DNA of 64,000 bases from Microglena sp. YARC (GCA_022414725.1 CM039464.1:20883820-20947819); one strand, 5' to 3'. Positions 11,242 to 20,546 are shown, counted from the stretch's first letter. Notes: generated by a model not told the origin, from the letters alone. Numbers and translations: made by a program.

Positions 11242-12864
11242 CCCCTGCCGTAGGTTCTGGAAGTGACACACACACCGAGCTTCCACCCAGCTCCTCTCAC
11301 CCACCTTCCCATCCACCATATTTGATGGCATGGGATGAAGGCAACTCTGTACTTGTGTGCTTCAGGTATGCAGTGTGTGTGTGTATGTGTGTGTATGGTG
11401 GTGGTGTGGGTGTGGCATGGGATGCAGGCGACTTTGTACTTGTGTGCTTCAGGTATGCAGTGTGTGTGTATGTGTGTGTATGGTGGTGGTGTGGGTGTGG
11501 CATGGGATGCAGGCGACTTAGTACTTGTTTGCTTCAGGTAAGCAGTGTGTGTGTATGAGTGTATGGTGGTGGTGTGGGTGTGGCATGGGATGCAGGCGAC
11601 TTAGTACTTGTGTGCTTCAGGTATGCAGTGTGTGTGTATGTGTGTGTATGGTGGTGGTGTGGGTGTGGCATGGGATGCAGGCGACTTAGTACTTGTGTGC
11701 TTCAGGTATGCAGTGTGTGTGTATGTGTGTGTATGGTGGTGGTGTGGGTGTGGCATGGGATGCAGGCGACTTAGTACTTGTGTGCTTCAGGTATGCAGTG
11801 TGTGTGTATGTGTGTGTATGGTGGTGGTGTGGGTGTGGCATGGGATGCAGGCGACTCTGTACTTGTGTGCTTCAGGTATGCAGTGTGTGTGTATGTGTGT
11901 GTATAGTGGTGGTGTGGGTGTGGCAATGGATGCAGGCAACTCTGTACTTGTGTGTGTGACTGTGTGTGTGTGTGTGTGTTTATGTGTGTATGTGTTTGTG
12001 TGTGTGCATACCTGTACTCGCAACTCTGTACTTGTAACTATGTACCTGCAGCTCTGTACTTGCAAGTGGTGGTATGGTGGTGGTGTGGGTGTGGCATGGG
12101 ATGCAAGCAACTATGTACTAGTGTGCGAGCATACCTGCTTTGTCCGTTCTGCTTGTTGCACTGTCTTATCTTGCTTGCAACCTAACTGTGTGCTGCAGGC
12201 TGTGCGTTCCGAGGGAGTCTGGTGAACTCATCACTATCAATGCTCTCCCCACCACCACCACCACCACCACCACCACACACACACACACACCTACTCCCAG
12301 TCCCACCCCCACACACATAAGCACCACCCACCTCCTCCACCCCTTTCCCACTCCCCATCCCAGCCCACACACATAGTCACCATACACCCACCTACTACTC
12401 CCCGTACCCCCCACACACACATAAGCACCTTGAACCCATACTCCTTCTTGCTTGCAACCTAACTGTGTGCTGCAGGCTGTGTGTTCCGAGGGAGTCCGTT
12501 GAATGGATTGTTTGTCAGCGAGTCATGTTCCCTTCACTTAAGCGGATGTACCATACACAGCCATGCGGCCAGCGGTGTGGTGGCATGTACTTGGAGCGAG
12601 GTGCTGCTTGAGTCTTGTGAAATCCGGGGGAATAAATGCCATGGGGTGGCTTGCTTCCAAGCGCGGCTGCAAATGGAACATTGTGAGCTGCGCTCGAACA
12701 GGGAGAGTGCCCTGGAGGTGGAGATGGGAGCTGATGTGCGACTGAGCAGCTGTACAGTAGAGGGTGGGCGCAGGCCGGCCATCCATGGTTTTGATGCCAA
12801 GCTGACCCTGAGTGAATGCTCCTTGGACCACGAGCCAGATGTGCAGTGCTCAATGAGTGGATAG
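4949..12864 (+). CDS. F-box protein with right-handed beta-helix repeats, five exons
   Basis: Exons 4949-5113, 5497-5679, 6414-6668, 10764-10968 and 12476-12864 join in frame (165+183+255+205+389 nt, 398 aa, stop TAG). Exon 1 encodes an F-box ([20 protein letters not shown], then [14 protein letters not shown], residues about 16-50), the surface that binds Skp1 in SCF ubiquitin ligases. Exons 4 and 5 encode parallel beta-helix turns of about 22 residues ([83 protein letters not shown]), the carbohydrate- or protein-binding fold found in FBXO11-type proteins. The likely job is substrate adaptor of a ubiquitin ligase; the substrate is unknown. Exons 1, 4 and 5 are secure. The exon 2 donor (GTG then GTAGGA at 5680) is the least certain. 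Introns 3 and 4 are full of MITEs and of copies of the exon edges. Confidence 0.78.
5130..5420. repeat. C homopolymer and (CTAT)n/(CATC)n microsatellites in intron 1
   Basis: A run of about 31 C at 5130-5160, then CTAT/CTNT repeats from about 5210, turning into pure CTAT from about 5300 and CATC from about 5362 to 5418. The order suggests stepwise expansion by slippage. Confidence 0.95.
5750..5985. repeat. Dispersed repeat: GGCAAGTCCCTTTAGCCTAT family
   Basis: Contains CACGGTTGGCAAGTCCC, TTTAGCCTATTTGGCCTACC and TGGACTGTAACA with CATACATA repeats. The same words recur at 7358-7560, 36640-36720, 37545-37605 and 46385-46430, in both orientations, often as an inverted pair. Probably TIR-proximal parts of a MITE family. 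Confidence 0.6.
6086..6112. repeat. Interstitial telomere-like motif
   Basis: CTAAACCCTAAACCCTAAA, two to three units of the plant-type telomere repeat TTTAGGG, inside intron 2. Other short cases are near 29607 and 42178-42215. Confidence 0.6.
6669..7085 (+). repeat. Four tandem copies of the exon 3 end plus donor
   Basis: The last about 80 bp of exon 3 with its donor (GATGCCAAG then GTGAGCTTCCA at 6669) is repeated downstream with donors at 6770, 6877 and 6978 and a damaged one near 7076. Spacing is 101, 107, 101 and about 100 bp. Each keeps GATAAGGATGAGTTG and GGATGTCCTNCTGGAGGC. All but the first lie in the intron. Confidence 0.88.
7110..7285. repeat. 28-bp minisatellite
   Basis: Six near-identical units beginning ATCACTGCACATACCAGTGA and ending ATGAAACT. 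It lies in intron 3 directly before the MITE at 7295. Confidence 0.92.
7295..7606. mobile_element. hAT-like MITE, CAGGGCCCCCATCGGT ends
   Basis: Left end CAGGGCCCCCATCGGTAAAA, right end the inverted TTTTACTGACGGGGGCCCTG. The inner arms carry the GGCAAGTCCCTTTAGCC repeat in both orientations, so the whole element can fold back. No convincing target duplication; the flanks are themselves repeats (GAGTTCGT at 7607, 7736 and 7862). Confidence 0.7.
7945..8175 (-). repeat. Dispersed repeat with CGGTCTCGTAA/CACTCTCCGCCA words, copy 1
   Basis: Shares GGCGGAGAGTGTTCGCG, GACAGAGCGACAGGTGGC and CAAACGGACAACGGGGTGAC with inverted copies at 10450-10660, 25590-25770 and 62395-62585. The conserved blocks span about 200 bp. 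Element type not recognised. Confidence 0.65.
8258..8456. repeat. CCACTTTCACTCCACTTTCC minisatellite
   Basis: About 16 imperfect 6-12-bp units of CCACTTT(C/A)(A/C)CT. It is open in several frames but of no coding character. Confidence 0.9.
8498..9000 (+). repeat. Three diverged copies of an exon-like unit, the first split by a MITE
   Basis: Copy 1 begins after TTAGATATTGCAG at 8510 and, without the MITE, reads on through [10 protein letters not shown] and [19 protein letters not shown]. Copies 2 and 3 (from about 8836 and 8955) repeat GATATTAATAGGTACTGCTG and TACCATGCTAGTCAACA; copy 2 has an in-frame TAG. The protein family is not recognised. Either a lost exon or a repeat that happens to be open. 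Confidence 0.55.
8583..8776 (+). mobile_element. hAT-like MITE, CAGGGTACTTCC family, copy 1
   Basis: 194 bp from CAGGGTACTTCCAAGCGCG to GGCCAATAGAAGTACCCTG. Flanks AGTACAAC (8575-8582) and AGTACAAG (8777-8784) match in 7 of 8. CAGGG ends and 8-bp duplications are diagnostic of hAT transposons. No coding capacity. Confidence 0.85.
9066..9268. mobile_element. hAT-like MITE, CACTGTTTCTTTTT family
   Basis: 203 bp; ends CACTGTTTCTTTTTCGGG and AAAAAAGAGACAGTG; inner arms CAGCTTCTAGGCAGCTCCC and GGGAAGCTGCC. Flanks ACCATATG (9058-9065) and ACCACATG (9269-9276) match in 7 of 8. Confidence 0.8.
9430..9610. mobile_element. Older CACTGTTTC-family MITE copy
   Basis: Same interior as 1-192 (CAGCTGCATTTGAATGCC, TTCAGGTTTGGC, GGGAGCTGCCTAGAAGCTGC, GTAGCCCCCC) with decayed ends. 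Confidence 0.6.
9664..9858 (-). mobile_element. hAT-like MITE, CAGGGTACTTCC family, copy 2
   Basis: 195 bp in the opposite orientation to copy 1, with perfect duplications GTTGGTTC at 9656-9663 and 9859-9866. Internal GCGCTTTAGCGCAC and TGCGCCCACAGGGGGTTGCA match the other copies. Confidence 0.88.
9880..10335 (+). repeat. SINE-like dispersed repeat with (TATT) tail
   Basis: The 3' part (GCAAGCAAGCGGCTGG, CCTCAACCTCACGCCTC, AATAAGGTGTACC, ATTTATTTG) recurs at 13870-13960, 29455-29548, 32085-32170 and 42895-43000, always ending in an ATTT-type tail. GTGGCGCAGTG at about 9970 resembles a pol III A box, but a proper B box is not seen, so SINE is only a suggestion. Confidence 0.45.
10450..10660 (+). 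repeat. Dispersed repeat with CACTCTCCGCCA words, copy 2
   Basis: Shares CCCAGGGTCACCGCATTGTC, CGTTGCCACCTGTCACTCCG and AACACTCTCCGCCAATTT with 7945-8175, 25590-25770 and 62395-62585. In intron 3 of the F-box gene. Confidence 0.65.
10969..11965 (+). repeat. Array of exon 4 end plus donor copies in (GT)n
   Basis: One long copy (11082-11141) repeats GGTTGGCCCCAC, GAGCCGAACAGACTCGTGCT and TATGCTTCAG then GTATGCAG. Then a roughly 85-bp unit ending ACTTGTGTGCTTCAG, GTATGCAGTGTG follows eight times (TTCAG at 11361, 11448, 11533, 11616, 11701, 11786, 11871; GCATGGGATGCAGGCGACTT between). Each keeps a usable donor. CCTGCCGTAGGTTCTGGAAG also occurs twice. Confidence 0.88.
12155..12220 (+). repeat. 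Copy of the exon 5 acceptor
   Basis: CTTGCTTGCAACCTAACTGT GTGCTGCAG then GCTGTGCGTTCCGAGGGAGT matches the real acceptor at 12446-12500 almost exactly, some 278 bp upstream of it, so the copy is in the intron. Related words (TTGCTTGCAACCTACTATCT) occur at 21440 and 22390. Confidence 0.82.
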
Positions 12865-13280
12865 CAGGGTAGGGAGTGCACACCACACAAAACCCTACAC
12901 CCCGTGCTGTAGGTAAAGTTTTGTTTTGAGAAAATGATAGGTGAACCTGAACAGGTGGATAATGACTCCAGGAAAGCTGGTCATGAATCCTGATTCCTTT
13001 GATTATATATAGTTGATTTCTCTCCAGATCTGTAGTGTGCGTTGTAATCAATAATAAGGTGTAACGTTGATAAATTAGACGGTCGTCTTTGAGTCAATCC
13101 AAAGGCTTTCGACTGCATTGAAAGACCTGCCATGCCAGCCTTCCGATGCGCATTTGCTCAAGCTACTGAGTCGGTGAGGGGACAAAGTGACTAGCTGGCT
13201 AGATGCTTCTGCATGTAGTCAAAACAAGACGCAAGGCTGGTGCATCTTCTCATCTTCGGTTTTTTATTTTATGACGGTAT
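12865..13280. other. Intergenic, 3' of the F-box gene
   Basis: No gene or repeat recognised; AT-rich with ordinary complexity. Confidence 0.4.
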
Positions 13281-13287
13281 TGCAAGG

Positions 13288-13795
13288 GATTTTCGCCCCA
13301 GGAAGTGGGACCCCTCACACAAAACAGCGACCACTGAGGATTCAGAACAAAAGGCGGAGAAAGTCCTACAGAAGTAGGAAGCTCACAATAAGGCATCAGC
13401 TCATCTTTCATGTTTCATCCCGGGAGGAAAACGGGGGGGGTCGATCCTCCCCATAGGGCCGCGGTACACAGGCGGGGTGCGGGTCTGATCAGTACTAAGT
13501 TGCCCCCAACGTAAGACCATACCGAAAGCTTGGCAGTGGATTAGTGGAACCTCTGGGTAATCTGTCTTCCTCCCGGGGCATGCATTATTGTCAGTGTATA
13601 CTACAAGGACACGAGTGCCTTGTCCTTGTAGTATACACTGACAATGAGGTGCCGATTATACCTAAGGGGTTGGCGTCGACCGAGGCCTTCTTACCACGCC
13701 ACCTACCGCGCATGAACCCGCGATATGGGCCGTTCACTTAAGGTGTCGCTGGATTGTATCGTGAGACCCGCCTCCCGGGGTGAAATTCGTTTCCC
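13288..13795. mobile_element. Possible TIR element with a central hairpin
   Basis: Left arm GGGATTTTCGCCCCAGGAAG TGGGACC and right arm the inverted GTGAGACCCGCCTCCCGGGG TGAAATTCG; the same arm occurs once more at 14005-14045. The hairpin at 13587-13645 lies near the middle. No transposase and no clear target duplication. Confidence 0.45.
13587..13645. repeat. Perfect 25-bp inverted repeat (hairpin)
   Basis: Arms ATTGTCAGTGTATACTACAA GGACA and its exact complement, separated by a 9-base loop (CGAGTGCCT). Confidence 0.97.
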
Positions 13796-14647
13796 AACCA
13801 AAAAAAAAAGTTGATAAGGGCGATCAGTTTTTTTATGTCATCAGCTCATCACCTTGGTTATCAACCAATCAATAAATAGTATGCCTTATTACGATGCGTG
13901 ATATGAGTTTGAGGGGGACCGCTCGTTTGCTTGCACTGGGCCAACCACCTTCCCAATGCCTACACAACTCAGGGAGTACGTGACTTTTTTAGTTGTGACA
14001 GGTTGTGAAAGGAATTTCACCCCAGGAGGTGGGTCTTCCACAGCAAACCAACGACACCGAGCATTCAGTCCGACTGGCCTTGCCACTCCTGCAAAAGAGT
14101 GGGCACATTTAGATGTAAGTTTGTAGCTCCAGTTGGAACTAGCAACTTTGAAGTTCTTGTGGATTCTACCCGTCACCCCCCCGTTCTTGTGGATTCTACC
14201 CGTCACACAGCAGGGTACCCCCAGGTCTGCTGCCTGAGACGCAACCATTTGTGTAGCCTGCGTCCTGCGACGCAACGGATGAACGGACCCTTTGCTCGTG
14301 ACGTAATATATTGGATAAAAATATACGCGAGACGGAGCCAATTTGAACGGTTTGACGATGTGAGTAGTCAGCAGATCCCGGGGAGTATTTTCGAGTTCTA
14401 CACCGCACTGGTCGTACTTCGGCAATACGTAAACCGTGCTAATCCGTGCATCTATGCAGGATCCTCGCATCTATGTATCTATATAGAATTAAAATAGCAA
14501 TGTTCAGAAAGCCAGCTGTAGGGTGTATTAGCTTCGTCGCCGTCGACCTGAGGTGTTTCGCTGTCGGACCCCTGTATTGCTGCCAATCGTAGCGACGTGG
14601 CAGATAAAATATGGGCACCGCTAGATTACGCCTTAAACGATATCGTT

Positions 14648-14905
14648 GACGTCAGCAATTCTGGGGGGCGGCCCAAATAAAATATCTTATCCTTATACCA
14701 CGCCTGAAGTCGTTCAGTTGTATTGATTTATATCGTGCAATAACGGATGCCGATATTTCCGACAAGTTCCGGTTCTTCCTGGAAATGGGGGCTCCTGTTG
14801 AGGTGACATTCATGATCGCGGCTAATCAGCTTCTGCTCCAAGGGTCGAGGAAACGGCGAACGTGCCATGAGCGACGCCGGGAACGGCTGAGGAAAGACTG
14901 CTTTG
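14648..14905 (+). CDS. Possible unrecognised coding exon
   Basis: An open frame without ATG start reads YRAITDADISDKFRFFLEMG, then APVEVTFMIAANQLLLQG and a basic tail RRTCHERRRERLRKDCFE, ending at a donor-like GAG, GTGCGA at 14906. The composition looks protein-like but I recognise no family. It may belong with the stretches at 15923-16020 and 16600-16715. Confidence 0.3.
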
Positions 14906-16350
14906 AGGTGCGAATGGATTTACATCCTCCTGTTTTTTAGGCTCCATATATCTTCATTTTTGCTTCTATCTATTAAAAGCAAACACATAAGGCAACGCTC
15001 CGAAGAAGAAGCACTCGTCTAACAACCCTACTTCTTGTTAGCATCTTCTTGCTTGCTTGACGTCGCTCGACGCGCTTACACGAACCCACAGCGCTCAAGC
15101 AATCCTTCGAAAACATTAGTTAATCACACGATTTCTGGACCGTCAGCAGCCAGCTTCCCGCTTGCCCTTGCCTTGCATCCGCTTGCTGCTCTTGTCTTTC
15201 CTGGCTATTACCGCAGATCATGAACAACAACGTGAGTTTGGTAGGAGGGTACGTCGACCACGGATCCTGATCCTAACTACCTTTTCCTCCGACAAACTCG
15301 CAGGTTCTGTGCTTGACGTCGAGATGTACGATCAACCTCCATCCCATCTAAATGGCTTACAGGACCACATACTGCCTTGAAGAAGCTCCCGTGGTCTTAC
15401 TCCCGCGAGTTCTAGGTAGGGTGACGTTTTGACAGTTTTCGGAATTGACAGCACAAATTCTTACGTATCCTGTACTCTGCTGTTTGTAACTTCCCAACTA
15501 GCCACATAAATTGTCATGTCGTCGGTCACCATCCCACACTGGAACATACTTCACCACCTTCTAGCATACCTTGCCTATAAACCCTGCATATCACTACATC
15601 CCGCTACTTCCTTAAGTTTGACTTCTATGACATTTGTTCACAAGTCAGGATGAATGAGACAAGTCCAGTCCAGGTTACAAAGAGACTAAATTCTTACATG
15701 GCTGTCTCTAGACATTCATAATCATGCCATTGTCCCCTTCATTAATGTAATACCGTCATTTTGCTTTTGGTCACCAGTCGTCATAATGCGCAATGAATGA
15801 TACCCAATTTGTAAGCCCTCCGCAGAAGGTTAATTATTATACATGTAAATACAAAATGGTATGTGTGTAACTATCAACCCTGATAAAAAAAAAAAAAAAA
15901 AAATTCATGTGGTTTCCTGTTCAGGACCGAGGCATGGATCATCATCAATTAGTCACACATGGAGTGACGCAGGAGCAGCTTCTTGAGGGCATCGAGTGCT
16001 TCACCATGGACATGGAGCAGGTCCTTTAAAGAAGAAGAAGGACATTGGGCCAGAGAGCATCCTCACTCAGCTTGCTATGGACAAGGAATACAACTGCAAG
16101 GAGCTGCAGACATGGCCCCCGTACGCCTGCTGGCTCGTGTGTCTGGGAGCGAAAAGTATTACCCAAAGGCCGAGACAGGAGGGGTAGCCAACAGGAGGTT
16201 GAAGCCATTTGAGAGATTTGATTAAACTACGAGTAAGTTCCCCTTCTCTTGTTTTCTGTTTGCTCTGTCATGCCTTTTCGCCTTCCACAATTCCAACTCC
16301 CATCTGAATTGGACAACTTATCGATAATGCAGTCTAAAATATGTCTTTCT

Positions 16351-16385
<35 letters not shown>

Positions 16386-16990
16386 TAGGTCCTATGCATT
16401 GTCAATGTCGTACTTTGTTACATGGTGAATTGGCTGCTCCGAATGGGACACAAACAAAATTTACAACCATGTCACCTAACAATTGACTGTATCAACCAAA
16501 CATGAGGCACAACAAAATAGAAGCAATGCCAGTGCCACGTCCATTTACTCATTCTTCTCTACTCCTTTAACTGTATATCAGGAACTGCTTAGACGGGGCT
16601 GGTCGCTTCATCGTGTATAGCCAAGAGGATAGCATCTACCAGGCCAAGAACGCCCCAGGATCAGAAGTTTGTAGAGAAGGACAACTTATGGAGGGCGTTG
16701 TCGCAGTATGGACTGATGCATTGGTTTCTTCTTCTAGGCAGCTCCCTGAGCCTGCCACACCTCGCTCATGAGAACTGTATGTATAATATAACAGATAATA
16801 GAAATATGGTTGTAGGAAAGTATTTGATTGTTGCATTTCTACTTTTGAGCAGCAGCGCCTAGGCAGCTCCCCTGCCTGCCTGTCCGGCCAAAGCGAGCGC
16901 AGGCTGGTGCACCTGGGCGTTGATGCCATCAGTATTTGACACCTGTTCAAATCTGGGCAGATAGCCCAGTTGATAAGTCAAGAGGCTGCC
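14906..16990. other. Region with weak exon-like stretches, C homopolymer and MITE remnants
   Basis: After TCCTGTTCAG at 15925 a frame reads MDHHQLVTHGVTQEQLLEGI, ECFTMDMEQ. At about 16618-16700 another reads RPRTPQDQKFVEKDNLWRAL, SQ, ending before GTATGG. Neither is recognised and their connection is unproven. Also (A)18 at 15886, about 31 C at 16355-16385 and CACTGTTTC-family MITE debris (TTCTTCTAGGCAGCTCCC) at 16720-16990. Confidence 0.35.
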
Positions 16991-17332
16991 TGGAATCTGC
17001 TGTTGGTAGTTGATCCCACACGTCGCCACTCCAACTTAATTATTAGTGATATACTTGCACATTTGAACACCAGTTTCCCGTGCGATACCCACGGAAATAA
17101 ACATTACAGTGTTTGAAAACGATTTTTTTCATACATTTGAAATGCTTATTTTCGTGCGATTCGTAATGTGATTTTCCAGGCAGTTCACGAATATACAATT
17201 TGAATGCCTAAAGAATCAGATTATGGAATTAACGAAATTAAGATTTTTCAAATGTTTCAAAAATTGAGCTGGAAGTGCCTGGGAAATCGTCGAAGGTGTG
17301 GTCGTCTTGCATGGAAACTTCCAGTTTAATAA

Positions 17333-17520
17333 CGGGGCGACGCTATTAAACAGCAATAATATAGGTTTTCTGGCCTTGATTATTACATGTGTAACTTTTC
17401 TTAGATTTTTAAAATTTGTGATTTTTAGAAAATCGGGGAATCGGCCGTATCGTCTAACGGGGCGACGCTATTAAACAGCAATAACATAGGGGCGACGCTA
17501 TTAAACAGCAATAATAATTG
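17333..17520. repeat. GGGGCGACGCTATTAAACAG repeats
   Basis: Three copies of GGGGCGACGCTATTAAACAG CAATAA at about 17334, 17458 and 17488. Followed by GACGCAACGC-type inverted words that recur at 14240-14300 and 24925-24970 (CTGCGACGCAACGGA). Confidence 0.75.
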
Positions 17521-18873
17521 ATCGAGGGTATAGTTAGACGTCGCGTTGCGTCTGCGACGGAGGACGCAGCGTCATGAACAACCCTGCCCACGGTTATACC
17601 CTCCAAACCCTCCCCTAAACACGCCCCTCCTCTTGATCCCGAATTAACGATGCCTCAATGCGTTATACGAATTTGCGACTCTTCCAAGGGAGCAGTTCCT
17701 TGACACAATCTGCATGTCTTGTCTCCCGCATCCCAGCCTCCTGGCGATCTCCTCCTCTCTACTTGTCAAAGCGTGCCATGCGATAATCCAAACTGACCAG
17801 CCGACCACCCATCCACCCCGATCCACCCAGCCCAATTATGTTCATTTCGAGACTTCGAACTTGCACTGGTCGGACCATGGCATCCTGGAGTTTCTATGTG
17901 CCTCGAGCTCTAGGCAAATCTCCCATTCGCAGTTGTCGAGGCGACACTGTCCGACCATCGAGGCAACACTCTATAACCATCAATTATCGAGGCGACAAAC
18001 TGCTTACATCTAGGCAATATCTCCCGCAACCCCAACTGAGCCCCGAAGGCGAAAAGGCCTGCATACAAGGCCTGGAAATGCTGCACATCCAGGCTAACAA
18101 AGCATAGATCCGACCATCCTGCCCGACCGCACTTGACAGAACATCAGATACCTGACTAGCTAACTCGTGTGACGTAGCTCCCCCCCCCTTCCCGGACCCT
18201 TTCCTCCACCTTAAATCAGACGGCTTGAGGAAGGCGAGAACCACCGAACCACCGAACCACCGACCGACCACCTGGTGAGTAGAGAGGCTTTCTGTCGTGA
18301 GACAAACTAATGACCTCGTCAGCCCATCAACGCAATCCCCGTATGAGGATGGGCGATTGGACAGACCTCTTTCTCCTCTAGATAGGTTTGTATATGTGTT
18401 CGAGATTGGACAGGTGTGGGTGTGTAAGTGTGTGTGGGTGTTTGTTTTGTACGTTGGTGCGTGTAATTGTTAGCGAGTGTGTGTGTGTGTAAGTGTGAGT
18501 GCAAGTGTTAGTATGTGTGTACGTGTAAGTGTGTATGCATGTAAGTGTGCGTGGGGGTGCAAGTGTGCTTGTAGGTCTGTGTGTAAGTTTGTGTGCCTGT
18601 GTAAATGGGTGCGTGGAAGTGTGTGTGTGTGTAAGTGATCATCACAACAAAGGCGTCATATACCATACTGCCTAACCGCTCATCCTACCTCTTCGCCCGT
18701 CTCACTTTGTAGGATGTATTTCTTCTACCCCCAATCCGCCAAGAAAGTCCTTCCAGCATAACGGTGGCCAGCAAATCCTTGTTCTTAGCGTCACCAAGTT
18801 GTCAACAAGGCCTAGCAAGAGATTGTAAGCTGAGAAGGTGACTGACCTAGCTGTCTCAATACCATCTGATCAA
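17521..18873. other. Upstream region of the glycosyltransferase gene
   Basis: No gene recognised. 18410-18640 is an imperfect GTGTAAGTGTGTGTG microsatellite. 18240-18270 has CCGAACCACCGAACCACC. A promoter for the gene at 18874 must lie here or in an unseen upstream intron, but no element stands out. Confidence 0.4.
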
Positions 18874-20187
18874 ATGATGTCCCTTCTTGCGATATTGCGA
18901 TCGCTTGCCTTGATACATTGCCTAGTTCAAGGCGTCGAGGGCAAGCAATTATCGGTGGAAGACAAACTAGGTTGGAATCATGTGCTTTCTCTCCCATCAG
19001 AAGGCTCTGCATATCACGACTGGAAGCTAAAAACTCGAGAGCTGGTGCGAGGGCGTCCCTTCGACAGCTACGACGGACACATTCCAGTTCTTGGCTTAGG
19101 TCTAAACAATGACCCAAACAGCCTCCTCATGCGGTTATTCTACAGTATTGATTATCCCATTGACAAAATTGTATTGTTGACGGGCACCTCTGTTGACGAG
19201 CATGTACAACGCGAGCTGGATCACATCACAAGGCACTTCAAGAATGTTGTGGTCAGGCAGGGCCAGGATACCTGGTTGGGAGTTTCAGAATCGTGGAATG
19301 CCATCATGACAGAGGTCCCAGATGCTCCATGGGTGTTTATAGTGTCTTTGGATATTGAGTTTGCACCTGGGTCTTTGCAGCGCCTGGCGCACCATGCATG
19401 GGAAGATTGGGACAAAAACCAGCTTGATCAGGCCTTCATTGAGTACTGCAACGATGAGCTCAGTGGCGGATACTCCGCATTTGTCATGTCCCAGTCTATG
19501 ATTTCCAAGTTGGGATTGTTTGATGAGAACATCTTCCCTGCATACTATGAAGACACAGAGTATGCTTTACGCGTGAGGAAATACAAGGAAAGCACTAGCC
19601 TTAGCAAACACATACAGTTTTATGGTAACGTTGTTGCACTTCATGGTTTGCCCACTGAGCAGGGTGGCGTTGTTGATCATCATGGTGTAATCAGTGCGAT
19701 GGATAAGCAGGTTTCAGCTGTCCCAAAGGAGAATATACAGAAAGCTAAAAGCCATTTCACCCAACCATACCTTGCCAAGAAGTGGGGATGCAATTTCAAT
19801 CCATATAATCCTAAATGGATGGAAGAATGCACGTTTGCAACTCCGTTTAACAAGAAGAACGACATTTCATTTTGGCAGCTTGACAAATTGCTGAGGGCAG
19901 AAATCCTGCATTTCCTTAAACCAACCATCTCAGTCCGTCCGTCCATGGACCCAGCTCAGCCCAGTCCAGCACAGTCCATCAGTCCAGCTCCAATCCATCC
20001 ATCCAAGGATCCAGGGAGATCAGCCAAGCCAACCCTGACAGTCTCTCTCTTGTTAGTTGGGTGCTCGATCTTCATGATGCTTTCAGTTCTAGGGTTGTGT
20101 ACTTTCTTCATCACAGTCATTAAGAGGAGGCGTCCGTCTGCTCCTCGGGTGGACAGCCACAAGGATGTGGTTTCTAGCAATGTATGA
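18874..20187 (+). CDS. GT2-type glycosyltransferase with C-terminal membrane anchor, intronless
   Basis: 437 residues from ATG 18874 (a second ATG follows at once; the frame is open a little upstream without ATG). Residues 1-23 form a signal peptide (MSLLAILRSLALIHCLVQGV). Residues about 55-290 are GT-A like: PVLGLGLNNDPNSLLMRLFY, DKIVLLTGTS, an acidic SLDIEF segment where a DxD-type motif is expected, and GLFDENIFPAYYEDTEYALR, the GLFDE...YEDTD block typical of GT2 enzymes. A Pro/Ser-rich stem (residues about 360-388) leads to a membrane helix (SLLLVGCSIFMMLSVLGL) and a basic tail KRRR. It probably acts on the lumenal side of the secretory pathway. Signal plus C-terminal anchor gives type I topology, unlike most Golgi transferases (type II). 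Donor and acceptor sugars are unknown. It is one of the few repeat-free stretches in the window. Confidence 0.8.
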   Translation: MMSLLAILRSLALIHCLVQGVEGKQLSVEDKLGWNHVLSLPSEGSAYHDWKLKTRELVRGRPFDSYDGHIPVLGLGLNNDPNSLLMRLFYSIDYPIDKIVLLTGTSVDEHVQRELDHITRHFKNVVVRQGQDTWLGVSESWNAIMTEVPDAPWVFIVSLDIEFAPGSLQRLAHHAWEDWDKNQLDQAFIEYCNDELSGGYSAFVMSQSMISKLGLFDENIFPAYYEDTEYALRVRKYKESTSLSKHIQFYGNVVALHGLPTEQGGVVDHHGVISAMDKQVSAVPKENIQKAKSHFTQPYLAKKWGCNFNPYNPKWMEECTFATPFNKKNDISFWQLDKLLRAEILHFLKPTISVRPSMDPAQPSPAQSISPAPIHPSKDPGRSAKPTLTVSLLLVGCSIFMMLSVLGLCTFFITVIKRRRPSAPRVDSHKDVVSSNV

Positions 20188-20223
20188 ATTGCAGTTAGTT
20201 TCTAAGTACTGGGCAGATATGGC

Positions 20224-20410
20224 TAGGGATAGGCAATATGATATCCTATGATATCATGTCATCTCACGATATCATATGATATCATATGATGCCGGCAGTC
20301 TGACTAGGCTAAAGTTACCATTTATATTCGATATCATATGATGCAATGTGTATGATATCATGTGATATCATACTCACCTTTGGCCAAATCATATGGTATG
20401 CCGATCTCTA
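20224..20410. mobile_element. hAT-like palindromic MITE, TAGGG family, perfect target duplication
   Basis: 187 bp from TAGGGATAGGCAATATGATA to GGTATGCCGATCTCTA, with GATATGGC at 20216-20223 and 20411-20418. This copy fixes the family as hAT-like rather than TA-inserting. Just 3' of the glycosyltransferase stop. Confidence 0.88.
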
Positions 20411-20546
20411 GATATGGCACATTTGGTGCCTCAGGATAGGCTCAGAAGCTTATCTACAGAGCCGGTATGCAAGCTATCTGCTGCATCTCACGAGTTGGTT
20501 GTCTGGCCAGGTGATTTCCACTGTAAAGGTCATCCGACACTGTACT

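Noticed and set aside
10724..12225. Long ORFs rich in Cys/Val or His/Thr on both strands
   Set aside because: They translate (GT)n/(CA)n and the 85-bp donor array inside F-box intron 4; no complexity beyond the repeat.
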